Assembly: GCA_034231615.1 (NCBI GenBank)
Contig: CM067310.1
Span: 4,446,510 to 4,510,509 of the forward strand
DNA length: 64,000 bases
Direction: 5' to 3'
DNA from: Meghimatium bilineatum
Taxonomy: Eukaryota; Mollusca; Gastropoda; Stylommatophora; Philomycidae
In this document: positions 23,163 through 33,239 of the stretch, in pieces
Numbering within the stretch: the stretch's first letter is position 1
Layout of the letters: each line of letters begins with the position of its first letter
The notes under the pieces: generated by a model
The model's input: the letters and a program-made list of their open reading frames with translations, nothing else
Told to the model about the DNA's origin: nothing
The model's database searches: none
Translations under genes and position numbers: made by a program

Positions 23163-26100
23163 GTAAGTAGGTCAGGTTCATACTCGCCGGACATTTAACT
23201 GCAAACGTGAGTCACCACAAAATATCAATCAAATTTGGATAGGTTCTGCATCATAAAACTTAATAATGATATAGAGTCTATTGTCTATCCCCAGGTGGTT
23301 TGTGATCCACTCTTGCCGTTAAGCGTAGGGGTGATTGGAGCTCGAGCTTGTGTTCTAAAACCAGATGTGTGGCCTCGGCTGTGCTATGACCGTGTCTGTT
23401 CATGATGTCCCTGACGTTTTCTATCCATCTTTTCCGTGGTCTTCATCTGGCTTTGTACCCTGATCTCATTTGGTTATATGCTTGTACGGGCAACTTTTCG
23501 TGATGCACTCTCAGAATGTGGCCAAACAACTTGATCTATTCTCTCTCTATGTAATATACCTATTCTTTCCCTGATATATTCATTCCGCAATCTGTCAAGC
23601 CTGGTGACCCCGGCAGCTTTCCTCAAGCATTTCATCTCACATGTCACTATCTTTCGGTAATGTGAAGATGAGAGAGATGTGAACATGATATAGAGTGAAG
23701 GACAAATATTTCTGTTCACTACAATTTCCAGGAATGCTACAGGAAGATACTTAGAATATCATGGAAGGATAAAATCAGAAACTCAGATATTATAAACACA
23801 TTGAATATTCCAGAGTGTTGGTTACTAAACACAATAACAAAAAGAAAACTACGCCTGTTTGGTCATATAAAGAGACATAACTGTTTAGAAAGACAAATAA
23901 TGGAGGGAAGAGTACCTGGGTAGGGGAGAAGGGGCAGACCAAGAAGACGATGGACTGACGACATTAAAGATAACATGAATACATCACTAGAAAATGCAAG
24001 CCACATCGCCCAAGACAGAGAGAGGTTCAGAGAGTTCATTGGGAAGACAACGTTCTGGAAGGAATACATCACATGACACAATTTCCTACTATTATAAATG
24101 ATCACACCTCCCCACTTCATCAGTATGAAACTTAGATGTCGTCAAATCTAGACAACCCTCAACCACACAAAAATTACTAAGACTGAAAAAGAGCATTGGC
24201 TAATCTAAAGGAATGATAATTACTAATACATAATACAATGAGTGGAAGTATGACTATTCTCAGATTACCCTATGTTTAGTAGATTTATTATCCAGGTCTT
24301 TTTATGTCTGGAGAGAAAAAAACTATGATGAGAGAACTTTCATCATGTTTTCTCCAGGTTGTTCTTAGGTCTTCAATGACAATGTTTCCTCGTTCCATGT
24401 CAGTGCCAGTCTGTCTTGTGGTAGCGTAAATGTTGTAAGGCAAGCCTACATTCTCTCTATAGTTACCATAATTTTTATATTTGAAACTGGGACCAACACT
24501 AGTAATCTGAAAGATGGAAACCTGAACAAAGTAGTGGTGCTTCTTTGGAAGAAACACACAGTTTCAAGATTGGCAGCAGTTTCAAAGTCTGTGATGACAT
24601 AGGCCTTATGATTGCTACAGCTACACCCTGTCCAGGATATGTTACCGGATGATGATGAAGCAACCATGTTGCATTTTCAAACAATGTATTAAAAAAGCAC
24701 ATTGCATTTTCAAACAATGTATTAAAAAAGCACATTGAATTTTCAAACAATTTATTAAAAAAGCACATTGAATTTTCAAACAATTTATTAAAAAAGCACA
24801 TTGCATTTTCAAACAATTTATTAAAAAAGCACATTGCATTTTCAAACAATTTATTAAAAAAGCACATTGCATTTTCAAACAGTGTATTAAAAAAGCACAT
24901 TGCATTTTCAAACAGTGTATTAAAAAAGCACATTGCATTTTCAAACAGTGTATTAAAAAAGCACATTGCATTTTCAAACAATGTATTAAAAAAGCACATT
25001 GCATTTTCACACAATGTATTAAAAAAGCACATTGCATTTTCACACAATGTATTAAAAAAGCACATTGCATTTTCAAACAGTGTATTAAAAAAGCACATTG
25101 CATTTTCAAACAATGTATTAAAAAAGCACATTGCATTTTCAAACAATGTATTAAAAAAGCACATTGCATTTTCAAACAGTGTATTAAAAAAGCACATTGC
25201 ATTTTCACACAATGTATTAAAAAAGCACATTGCATTTTCAAACAGTTAAGCAATATATTGTAGTAAAGCATACCAAACCCTAGGACAAATGACACCAATC
25301 TTCAGAATCAAAAATGGAGATTTAAACACCAAAATAACACTATGCAAAAATATTATTATACCAATGCTGTGTTATCAATACCAAACATGGACAACAGCGC
25401 AAGATAAACGTAAACTTGTGACAGCAGAAATGGCATGCTTGCGCAGAATCCTAGGAATATTGCTAAGAGACAGAGTGAGAAATGAGGACATTAGACAAAA
25501 CACTGATACCACTCCAATCTTGGAATATATTAAGAGATAACAGATAAAACAGTTTGCACACATCAACAGACTATTATCAGACAGCATACCACAGCAAGCT
25601 ATGCTACACAGATACAGTGAAGGCAGACCTAGAGGACAACCACGAAAATGATGGACCACCGCAATAAAAGAGGCAACAAACTCAGCACAATCTTCAAAAT
25701 CTTCATCATACTGAGAAAATCAACTGCATGGTCCTGATTTTCACACAATGAATCAAATATATTTCATTTTCTAACAATGATGTCTTTTCATTATTTTCAC
25801 TTCCAGAATAATCTTCCTACAAGCAGCATTCTTTTTGGTGGCAAAGTTGAACATACTTCAGAGTCACTAGCCAAGAAGCTTGGTAAGTGAACAATCTAGT
25901 ATTTCTCACAATTTTGTGTGTGATTGCATCTCCCTTTTCTATAGATTATATAGGTTTGACTCCCACATCCTTGACTAGATCCAAATTTAATTTTTTTAGT
26001 TTATGCATGGAAACTCGAGTTTTAGGGCATGTGATGAGAAAAGTAAAACTTGAACATTTAGTAACCGATGGAAAGATCAAGGGGAGAAGAGACAGGAAGA

Positions 26101-28722
26101 CAAAGAGAGAAATATCTGGATCGGTTGTCACTGGCACAAAAAGAAGTCACCAACTGAATTTATTAACAATACAAGAGATAGAGAGTTGTGGAGAAGCATG
26201 GTGGCCTATGTCACTTAGCATGGCACTTAATTGATGGCAACTTAATGCTATAGTGAATCCAGAAGCCATATTGAAGTCGGTGGTGTCAGGCTGAAAGGTG
26301 CAGACATCACAGCCAAGCTGTAAAGCATGCTACAACACATTCCATTCTCTGGACTACATCCTGCTAAACTGCAGGGGAAAAAATCACACAACTACAATTA
26401 AATAATCAAAACAATAGTTTTGTGATGCACCTAACACTTGACTATTGTGTGGCAACACTGATAAAATCCTGCTAAATACCTATGACTGTTGTATATATGT
26501 TGTTTCAGAGCTTAACTACCATAATATGGACTGAATACAACCTGTACATATCACTTAGAACGTTGGCCATTCTACAATTAGGTCTAAGCCGACATACAAT
26601 GTGATTGTATTTATTGCAGATCTTTAGCAACCCTGATAAATTATCTAGACCTACTGTATTTGTTATTTCATTAATAAACAATCTTTCTCTTAATATTTTA
26701 ACACATAAAACACTAGGACGGCACAATAAAACATGCAGATGTCTCTTTACCACGTTGATCTATTACGGCGCCATGCGGTTCAACATTAGTCATTGAGAAA
26801 TTTCGATCCGACATAATCCTAATTTTATACTCACTTTCGTACAATTTAGCTGGTAAATTTTGTGTGGTGGGTGGAAGTTATGTATTCCTAGCCTCGTGTG
26901 ACGTGAATTATACGGCACAATAACTTAACTTCGTGTAGTTCCGTATTGAGGAATCGGGCCATAGCTATTGGCAGATGCATCCACCTACAGGCCTGTAGTA
27001 ACGTATACCTGTCTGTAAATTTATCCGCTGACAGGGTCGTAAAGGTTAACGAACCTAATAAACATCTGGAAATCAAAAACAATAAATGAATATACCAAAT
27101 TATGACTGTTAAACTTCAATCTGATATCTGTTTTGACATACAGTTGGAAATGTGGAAAATGACAACTGGAAAAGAAATTAAATTCATTTGAAAATAAATG
27201 TCTTAGAAAACTTTTAAATATTGGTTGGGAAGAATTCAAGTCACACAAGCAAATGTGTCTACAATAGTAAGTAGAAAACAATTGATTTATATTGGACATG
27301 TACTTAGAATGAATGAAGACAGACTGTTACTACAAATATTGAAATGGGTACCAGATGGCAAAAGGAGAAGAGGAAGTCCAAGAGAGAGACTTCACAGAAT
27401 AACTATGTATGACTATGGGTCTCAACAACATACAAGAATTACACGCAGTAGTATCACATCTCTCAAATGCAAGAGCTCTGGTTTCTGCCTTATACACTGA
27501 ATTCAGCGCTGAAGGAACATAGACATCATCATCAGGTGCCATGCCGGATGGCATTGGCGGTTATAGCTCTCCACAGCTCTCTGTCCACAGTATTATGTAT
27601 CAAGATCGTTGTTGTTTCCCTGCCGTGCCAGGTTAATTTGTCTTAATTGTTATAAATATATTCTCATTGTGTTTGTTGTGGAAGCATCCTGATTGCTGTG
27701 GTGCATCTCTTGACTGGTTGCCTCCATTTTTAGCACCTGTATTTTCTAAGGCAGACTGTGATCTTGCTTGATTTTAGGAGGACCTGGTCATTCTTAGTTT
27801 TCAGCCTTTATTCTTGATTAGAAACTGGCTTCACAGCATACGGGACATTCCCATAAGTGCTCCGCCCTCCGCTCCAGCAGCCATCCCAGTTTATGTAGAC
27901 TCAGAGTCCCGGTCAGGTGTTGATTGTGTGATCTTCTGGACTTAACAAACAATTTACTCTTCTTTCCCTCATTTCTAGATACTCCCATTTCTAACATTCT
28001 CTGTATGTGTACGTTCTCAGCCACATTGCCTGACAATAAGTCAGTTCTCTCATTTCCTCTGACCCCAGCATACCAGGGCAGTATATCCATGTAATGTTCT
28101 GGACAACTGAGTTGTTCAATAAGTCCCACCATTCTTTCCTTAGCATGAGTTTTCAGCCTCTGTTGGCTGAATTAAGCCCCATCTTTGCAACAAGAGTCAA
28201 GCTTCGATGCGGGAGCTGTTGACGATCAACCAGATGTGCCAATAACGTATCAACAAAATAAACAAATGAGTAAAGCAATTAGAAAGCCAACACAAGATGA
28301 CTACCAAATTATGAACAGACCAGACCAATTTGTTATTCTGCACCTCAGAACTGGACAAAATTGACTCCGCAGCCACGTGTAAACAGAGTTCAGATTGACA
28401 ACACAGCCATTATAGCGGGATACCACTGGATCAAGGACTGGATAGGGTGTCAAGTTTTCAAATTCATTAGTATAGGAGAGGATAGAAATGCAAGGAGATG
28501 TTTCTGCATCAAATGTCTGACACCTCTAACACCCTGACAGGTAATAGGTTTGTTTGTTGTTATTGTTATTGTTATTATTATTTCATCAATCTTGTTTTTC
28601 TATTTACAGCCAAGAAGCTAAACAAGCAGGTCTTTATCAGCTGCAGTATTCCATATGATCAACAGCTTTCAATCCTTATTGAACGGACTCTGGCTGCAGA
28701 ACTGGACAAGTTGAACAGTTGA
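23004..28722 (+). CDS. PSMG4: Proteasome assembly chaperone 4 (complete)
   Basis: PSMG4 (PAC4) pairs with PSMG3 in the cytosol and assists assembly of the 20S proteasome alpha ring. The coding exons 23004-23162, 25807-25882 and 28610-28722 total 348 bp (115 residues plus stop) with consistent phases (0, then 1). Diagnostic segments are DDSLFVWVGSSPILSNMAVA in exon 1 and AKKLNKQVFISC in exon 3, which match the known family pattern DSLFLWVG...LAVAM...NKQVFVSY. The ATG at 23004 (MASSTQIVVSDVS) is preferred. An in-frame ATG at 22911 would add 31 basic residues not found in the family. Its first exon is head to head with beta-tubulin. Length is slightly below the human protein. Confidence 0.93.
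23290..23690 (-). mobile_element. LINE ORF2 C-terminal fragment
   Basis: Minus strand encodes RKIVTCEMKCLRKAAGVTRL, RLRNEYIRERIGIL, a typical C-terminal region of an invertebrate endonuclease/reverse transcriptase LINE. It lies in PSMG4 intron 1. Confidence 0.75.
23725..24080 (+). mobile_element. LINE ORF2 C-terminal fragment
   Basis: Plus strand encodes CYRKILRISWKDKIRNSDII, RKLRLFGHIKRH, GRRGRPRRRWTDDIKDNMNT and IAQDRERFREFIG before a stop. One in-frame TAG interrupts it. It is a second LINE family, convergent with the one at 23290-23690. Confidence 0.8.
24081..24664. other. PSMG4 intron 1, nothing recognised
   Basis: No exon or repeat family recognised. Confidence 0.4.
24665..25245. repeat. 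Minisatellite, 33-bp unit, about 17 copies
   Basis: Units read AAAAAAGCACATTGCATTTT then CAAACAATGTATT, with variants AATTTATT, AGTGTATT and ACACAATG clustered in blocks. The block structure indicates local homogenisation. ORFs across it are artefacts of a unit divisible by three. Confidence 0.97.
25300..25690 (+). mobile_element. LINE ORF2 C-terminal fragment
   Basis: Encodes TLCKNIIIPMLCYQYQTWTT, TAEMACLRRILGILLRDRVR and, after a stop, a degraded tail. It is the same family as the large minus-strand LINE at 31.0-32.3 kb. Confidence 0.8.
25807..25882 (+). CDS. PSMG4: PSMG4 exon 2
   Basis: The 76-bp exon encodes NNLPTSSILFGGKVEHTSES and LAKKL, between CACTTCCAG and G|GTAAGT. It is absent from the ORF-length scale and is supported by phase and family alignment. 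Confidence 0.9.
25975..26235 (+). mobile_element. LINE 3' end, diverged relative of the 6368 family
   Basis: The translation GHVMRKVKLEHLVTDGKIKG and, after a frameshift, RDRELWRSMVAYVT*HGT parallels the 6368-6836 protein end ([35 protein letters not shown]). Confidence 0.75.
26255..26375 (+). mobile_element. SINE-B, 3' half
   Basis: Contains GCCATATTGAAGTCGGTGGT, GTCAGGCTGAAAGGTGCAGA and CTCTGGACTACATCCTGCTA. Confidence 0.75.
26376..27110. other. PSMG4 intron 2, possible old LINE remnant
   Basis: No PSMG4 exon. The minus strand between 27082 and 26505 reads protein-like segments (LLCRIIHVTRG, HLHVLLCRPSVL, NTVGLDNLSGLLKICNKYN) broken by stops. The pattern resembles a LINE C-terminus but is not assigned. 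Confidence 0.4.
27115..27520 (+). mobile_element. LINE ORF2 C-terminal fragment
   Basis: Encodes VSRKQLIYIGHVLRMNEDRL, QILKWVPDGKRRRGSPRERL and, in a shifted frame, ARALVSALYTEFSAEGT before the stop. This is a typical retrotransposon C-terminus. Confidence 0.85.
27525..27640 (-). mobile_element. LINE 3' end of the 6368 family, short
   Basis: CATCATCATCAGGTGCCATGC through GTGCCAGG matches the first 110 bp of 6368-6836. It is more severely 5'-truncated. Confidence 0.85.
27700..28230. repeat. Dispersed repeat F, split by an insertion
   Basis: Left part (GGTTGCCTCCATTTTTAGCA to TTCAGCCT) and right part (TTCAGCCTCTGTTGGCTGAA to GATGTGCC) align continuously with 1390-1572. A 340-bp LINE end lies between them. 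Confidence 0.75.
27808..28147 (-). mobile_element. LINE 3' end (EASF family) with 12-bp TSD
   Basis: Flanked by AGTTTTCAGCCT at 27796-27807 and 28148-28159. The minus strand encodes PWYAGVRGNERTDLLSG, the end of an RNase H domain with its conserved Asn-Glu, then a basic stretch and WLLERRAEHLWECPVCCEASF-type C-terminus, with a short 3' untranslated end. Confidence 0.88.
28231..28609. other. PSMG4 intron 2, 3' end
   Basis: No further exon. A TTATTG-rich stretch at 28556-28585 and a pyrimidine tract precede the exon 3 acceptor TTTACAG. Confidence 0.5.
28610..28722 (+). CDS. PSMG4: PSMG4 exon 3
   Basis: Encodes AKKLNKQVFISCSIPYDQQL, SILIERTLAAELDKLNS and a TGA stop. This is the C-terminal strand and helix of the chaperone. 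No AATAAA was found within 100 bp downstream. Confidence 0.93.
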
Positions 28723-29280
28723 TATGTTAAATAATAGATGTTATGTTATATTCATAAAATGGATGTTACTGAGCGATTAGCTCTTACCTTCCTGTGTGAA
28801 ATGGAGGGGATTTAAACCTGGTCTGTTCAGCTGGCATCTGCTTGTCCTGCAATGTGAATCAACATGTTTTCTTTAGAAGTTATATTGACCGTTCCTTATG
28901 TACAGAAGTGAATCATGGACAATAATCAGAATAGTAAAAAAATTGTGTAGAGAAATAGAGATATGGTTTTATATGTTGGTATACCCTACAGTGCAGATGT
29001 TTATCACAAATGTTACTATATAACAACTTCAGATTTTCCAATTATGTTTATTTTTTATCCTGTATATAGCAAGTTCCTGTTATTACATACATATTTATTA
29101 CATTGGTTCGGACAAAGTTGTTATAATGATATTTGACTGCATAAGAATGATAAGAACATTATGGATAGATAAAAAACATAATTGAAGATATTTTGAAAGA
29201 AAGTAAGTAAAATATAAAGTTGCTTACTCGCATCAGTGAAAGACTAAATTCTTTGGGCATATGAGAAAACGACAAATTGA
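28723..29280. other. Intergenic; weak tRNA-like remnant
   Basis: At about 28785-28860 the minus strand has a B-box-like GGTTTAAATCCC after AACAGACCA, possibly an old tRNA-SINE. Nothing else is recognised. Confidence 0.4.
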
Positions 29281-29385
29281 TTTGTTGTTGTTCGTCCGTC
29301 ATAAGTGATGACCATTTCTTACATCCACTTTATAAAATTCAGAGTTATGTCCGCTGCTATGAGTTCGTAGATGACCAATAAGTCC
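29281..29385 (-). mobile_element. LINE 3' end with (CAA)n tail
   Basis: The reverse strand shares GGACATAACTCTGAATTT and AATGGTCATCACTTATGACGG with the plus-strand ends at 30540-30602 and 55790-55875, all ending GGACGAACAACAA. Confidence 0.8.
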
Positions 29386-29544
29386 TAACATCATGACAAC
29401 AGCCACATTGAAGAACAGGATGGGTGTTCTATTGTTATTTTTGGTTGAGTAAGGGATTAAACTTCTTTATCTGAGGCACATTCTGTTAACCTGAGACTAC
29501 AGTCTTTTGAAATTGTGACCATATAGTCTTAGAATGATTAGGTA

Positions 29545-29800
29545 TTAGGTCTGTTGATTATCCTCTTCGCACACCGGACACGTCCAAAGGTGCTCAGATC
29601 TCCGCTTCAGTAAATCTCTCAGGGTATAACGGCTGATGGTTCCAGCAGGGGTTCTCTACAGGCCACACCCATGTTCACTCCCAATTCCTGCATTCTCGAT
29701 ATTGACTCATGCTCATTCAACTCAAATCCTCAGATCGTGGGGACTCGCGAAGAGCAATGAGTATGTCTGCTCAGTTCATAGGCTGACCATCTGTTGTGGT
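29545..29800 (-). mobile_element. LINE ORF2 C-terminal fragment with CPVC
   Basis: Minus strand reads PAGTISRYTLRDLLKRRSEH followed by LWTCPVCEEDN. This matches the C-terminus of the LINE at 33243-33440 (TVSRSIMADTLKERSEQLWT, CPVCSDDD). Confidence 0.8.
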
Positions 29801-30162
29801 GGCAAGGCCTTAGAATGATTGTTCTTCTGTGCTCGCTATCTGATAACTAACGAATGTTTGTGTGATTTCTTCAGGGGAGCATAAAGTTGATTGTGCTGCC
29901 AGTTTACAGTATAGCTGCGTTATTTGCACCTTCTGGTCCAGCACATCTGTTTGGGGCATACAAGTAGTTGTAATTGTTTATGTGATTGCAATTGTTGTGT
30001 AAAGGGATATGAGATTGTGTTAGGTGTCTCAGTGAGCATTCCAAGAGTTGGTGATGTCCCTTAAAAGGAAGAGGGGAAGGTGAAGTCTTAAGAAAGAAGA
30101 TTCTGGATAGTTTGAAGTGGGGGAGGAAAGAGTGGAAATGTTTGAAAGTTCACAGGACAAAA

Positions 30163-30275
30163 AGGTGACACAGAGCATTTCCATTCTTTGGACTACAACC
30201 TGCTGGAAATCTAGTAGGACCATTGTCCTGCTACAAGAGAGATCCAGTGGGAGTTTGAGAATGAACGATGAATAA
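30163..30275 (+). mobile_element. SINE-A copy, 5'-truncated
   Basis: Begins near GTGACACAGAGCATTTCC and runs through GAAATCTAGTAGGACCATTG to GTTTGAGAATGAACGATG. Confidence 0.85.
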
Positions 30276-30284
30276 GAACTAGAC

Positions 30285-30602
30285 CAAGATACATGAAAAG
30301 AACTTGCACAAAATAATGTTACATGGCGCTCTAGAGTAAAAAAAAAAGGCGTAGCAAATATATGAAAAGAGAAACAGTGCTAAAGCTCAACAACGGAGAG
30401 TAGCATGAGTGGTCACGGGTAAAGAAAGTCACGGGTGGACCAGAAACCATCTACAGTGGTCATCATACAGTAATCTGTCCAAGGACATTTGCGGCCAAGA
30501 ATATAAGCCATCTACAAACTTATAGTCAAAGACATATCTCTAACTGAATTTCAAAATGGAAATAACAAATGGTCACCATCACTTGTAATGGACGAACAAC
30601 AA
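30285..30602 (+). mobile_element. LINE 3' end with (CAA)n tail
   Basis: Colinear with 55378-55880 but without the 184-bp insertion found there, so it represents the empty-site version. It ends GTAATGGACGAACAACAAAA. Confidence 0.82.
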
Positions 30603-31015
30603 AATCTATAGCTGTTTTAATGTTTATGTTCCGTCATTGCACTCTGAAAAACTCATACAGCTGCCCCCAGCAGATATAGAAGTGTATTTATACTGGTAGT
30701 TCCTGTGATTCTGGTTAAAAACACTCTTTTCTCTGCTCCCACAGGTTACAATTGTTAGTCATAGCATTCCCAATACCTGTCTGTCAAATACTATTAATGC
30801 TGTGTGTTTCCAGTTAGGCAGTTAGGGAATTTCAGGAAGCTCGTGTGTGACGTGTGCGATGCCTCGTGCCTTTGCTATCGCCATATCATGTATATGGTGT
30901 GTTTCCTCCAACAGGAAAATTCCCAGTCCTTACTAGGACTGAAGAGAGGACCTCACAGATGTGAAACCAATACACTAACCTCTCGACCATGTGCTATCCA
31001 CCATTCCCAACACCC
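30603..31015. other. Intergenic; tRNA-like SINE head at 30925-31000
   Basis: On the minus strand near 30996-30930 the run TGGTCGAGAGGTTAGTG is a perfect A-box context. The B box is degenerate (GAGGTCCTCTCTTC). It is probably a tRNA-derived SINE. The rest shows nothing. Confidence 0.5.
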
Positions 31016-31017
31016 CC

Positions 31018-32205
31018 TATCTATTCTATCTATACGCTGTGTCCCTTGTTTGCCTTGCAGCGTCAGGGGTGGAAGAGTTCTCTGGAGATGGCCTTCTTGT
31101 GCGCTGTTTGTAAGCTTGTTCCTGTGGCTTCTTTGATTTCTGTGATCCATCTTTTACATGGTCTGCCTCTGGCTTTATAACCGTTATGTCTATGTGTCAT
31201 GGCCATCTGTGGCATGCTTTATGTCGGTAGTCTGGAAGCGTGTGAAAACCATTTGATCTGCTGTCTTTTGATGTGTTCCAATACTGGTATTGTTTTGGTT
31301 ATCTGTCTGATGTTATCGTTTCTAATTCTATCTCTTAATGACACTCCGAGTATTCTTCGTAGACATGTCATTTCTGTTGTCACTATTTTTCTTTTGTCTT
31401 GTGCTGTCATTGTCCAGGTTTGGCACTGGTAGCATAGTGATGGAATAATAATAGTCTTGTATAATGCAACTTTAGTGTCTATGTTTACATTTTTGTTCTT
31501 GAAAATGCGTGTCATCTGTCCTAGGATCTGGTATGTTTTGTTGCATCTATTTTGTATCTCTTTACTGGTTTTCCCTTCACTCGATATAATGCTTCCTAAG
31601 TAAGTGAACTCATTTACTTGTTTAAGGTGTTTATCATCGATGGAGATAGTGATATTTCTTTCTTTCTTTGCTATTGCCATTATTTCAGTTTTTTCAATAT
31701 TAATCTTCATGTTGAATTTTTGACATGTTATGTGGAGTCTGTTCATATAGTCTTGCAATTGTTCTTCTGATGTTGCTATTAGTACTTGGTCGTCTGCAAA
31801 GAGTAGTTGGTTCAATTTGTCTTTTATGTTATCTTCTTCGTTGGTACTTGTTAGTTTACAAATGTGGTCGATATATGTTATAAAAAGTAGAGGACACACC
31901 CCTGGCGAACTCCTGATTGAATTTGGAACTTATTGAACACACCTGCATTTGTTCTTACTGCACATTGGCTATTTGCATAAATGCCCTTGCATATGTTGAT
32001 TAAATGTTCTGGTACTCCGTATATTGATAGTGTTTTCCATAGTTGTTGTCTGTCTACTCTGTCGAATGCCTTTTCTTGGTCTACGAATGCGATATATAAT
32101 TCTTTGTTGTTTTCTGTGGCTCTTTCTGTTAGTTGTCTAAGTGTAAAGATAGCATCCATACAGCTTTTGTTCTTACGGAAGCCCATTTGGGTGTTTTGCC
32201 AACAC
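31018..32205 (-). mobile_element. LINE reverse transcriptase, frameshifted fossil
   Basis: Minus strand encodes reverse transcriptase motifs in order: GFRKNKSCMDAIFTLRQL, AFVDQEKAFDRVDRQQLW, a GVRQGCVL block, a frameshift near 31895, then PLLFITYIDHI and LLFADDQVLIATSEEQL with the catalytic FADD. The C-terminal domain TWTMTAQDKRKIVTTEMTCL follows, and a GRPCKRWITEIKEATG tail. The 3' end has an ATAG repeat (31018-31036). It is 5'-truncated, with no endonuclease. It could not have moved by itself in this state. Confidence 0.93.
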
Positions 32206-33054
32206 CAAATTCTTGAGGCCTTGAGCAACACCAAATTCTTCAAATTGAAGCATCTCTCTTTTCCACTGTCCTCATCCAGCAGGTGTTCACAAAGAAACAT
32301 TTATCATTGTGTCCATCCTACAAGCTATGGGTTATAACAAGCTTTACACTCAGGTAGATATATATTTGTAATTTTTTGTTTACATATTAGTATTTAAAAA
32401 CAATTCTCTCATTCTTTATTTTTCTGGTCATTGTTTCCACAATTTTTGAATTGTTAATAAAGACTTTTTATGACTCATATGTGTGCATTTTATGACTTGT
32501 TCAATCAATAAATACATATACATTTAATATGAAAATCTAGCTTCTGTTGTTCTTCTTTGTTCTTTCTCAAACTCCTGCAGATGGGCCCAGAGATGACATG
32601 CACACTAGAGTGAACCGGCCAGCGCTCCATAGCTGGTTCAGCATCAGGGTCAGTGAACCACAGCTGGCCAAGACTCTCAGTACACTTCCACGTAGTGGGC
32701 CTGAAAACAGGAGTGCAGCAACCCTGCTGTATCCTGGCCAAGTACTAGGGATCGAAGATACGGGAATGCCAACCCAGCCCCAAAAAATGCTGGCTGAAGA
32801 CGGATGTGTCAGGTCGAAAGTGCAGATAATGCAGCTTGCTGTAAAACATGACACAATGCAGCTCACGGCACAGTACTGAGAGGTGATAAAGCTGATTAAA
32901 GCAGTCATACGCACGCTCATTGCAAAATGAAGACGTTGACAATGTGAATGAAAATGTACACATACAATGAATGACAGAAACGGAAGTGATTAGAAGGGAG
33001 GGAAGAAAATATATTCCTTTGGAAAGAAAAGACTATCACGTAATCAATACCTGA
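32206..33054. other. Intergenic; SINE pieces
   Basis: A 15-bp direct duplication CAACACCAAATTCTT marks the LINE edge (32199 and 32228). Fragments of SINE 3' end in minus orientation (32545-32585) and of SINE-B in plus orientation (32785-32875) flank an unrecognised GC-richer stretch at 32586-32784. No gene is supported. Confidence 0.5.
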
Positions 33055-33155
33055 CTGGGACTTCTGAGTCCACATACACGCGAATGGCTGCTGGGACGGA
33101 GAGCGGATCACTTATGGGCTTACCCCGTGTGCTAGTTTCTAATCATGAATATTTA
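33055..33155 (+). mobile_element. LINE 3' end (EASF family)
   Basis: Reads REWLLGRRADHLWAYPVC followed by GTTTCTAATCATGAATAT, matching the ends at 27808, 54717 and 63680. Confidence 0.75.
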
Positions 33156-33239
33156 TATACTTGGAGTTCATGCCAAAAATCTAGGGCTGACCAACGAATG
33201 CAAAGAAATAATTTAAAAAATCAGCCTTGCAGGCCATGT

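Noticed and set aside
24499..25298. Cysteine- and phenylalanine-rich repeat proteins on the minus strand
   Set aside because: A product of the 33-bp intronic array in PSMG4. Two frames are equally open.
26505..27082. Possible small gene on the minus strand
   Set aside because: Protein-like phrases are interrupted by stops and most resemble a decayed retrotransposon end.
32206..32345. Exon-like open stretch followed by CAG|GTAGAT
   Set aside because: No recognisable protein, no acceptor and no matching neighbour exon. Adjacent to a LINE break with a 15-bp duplication.
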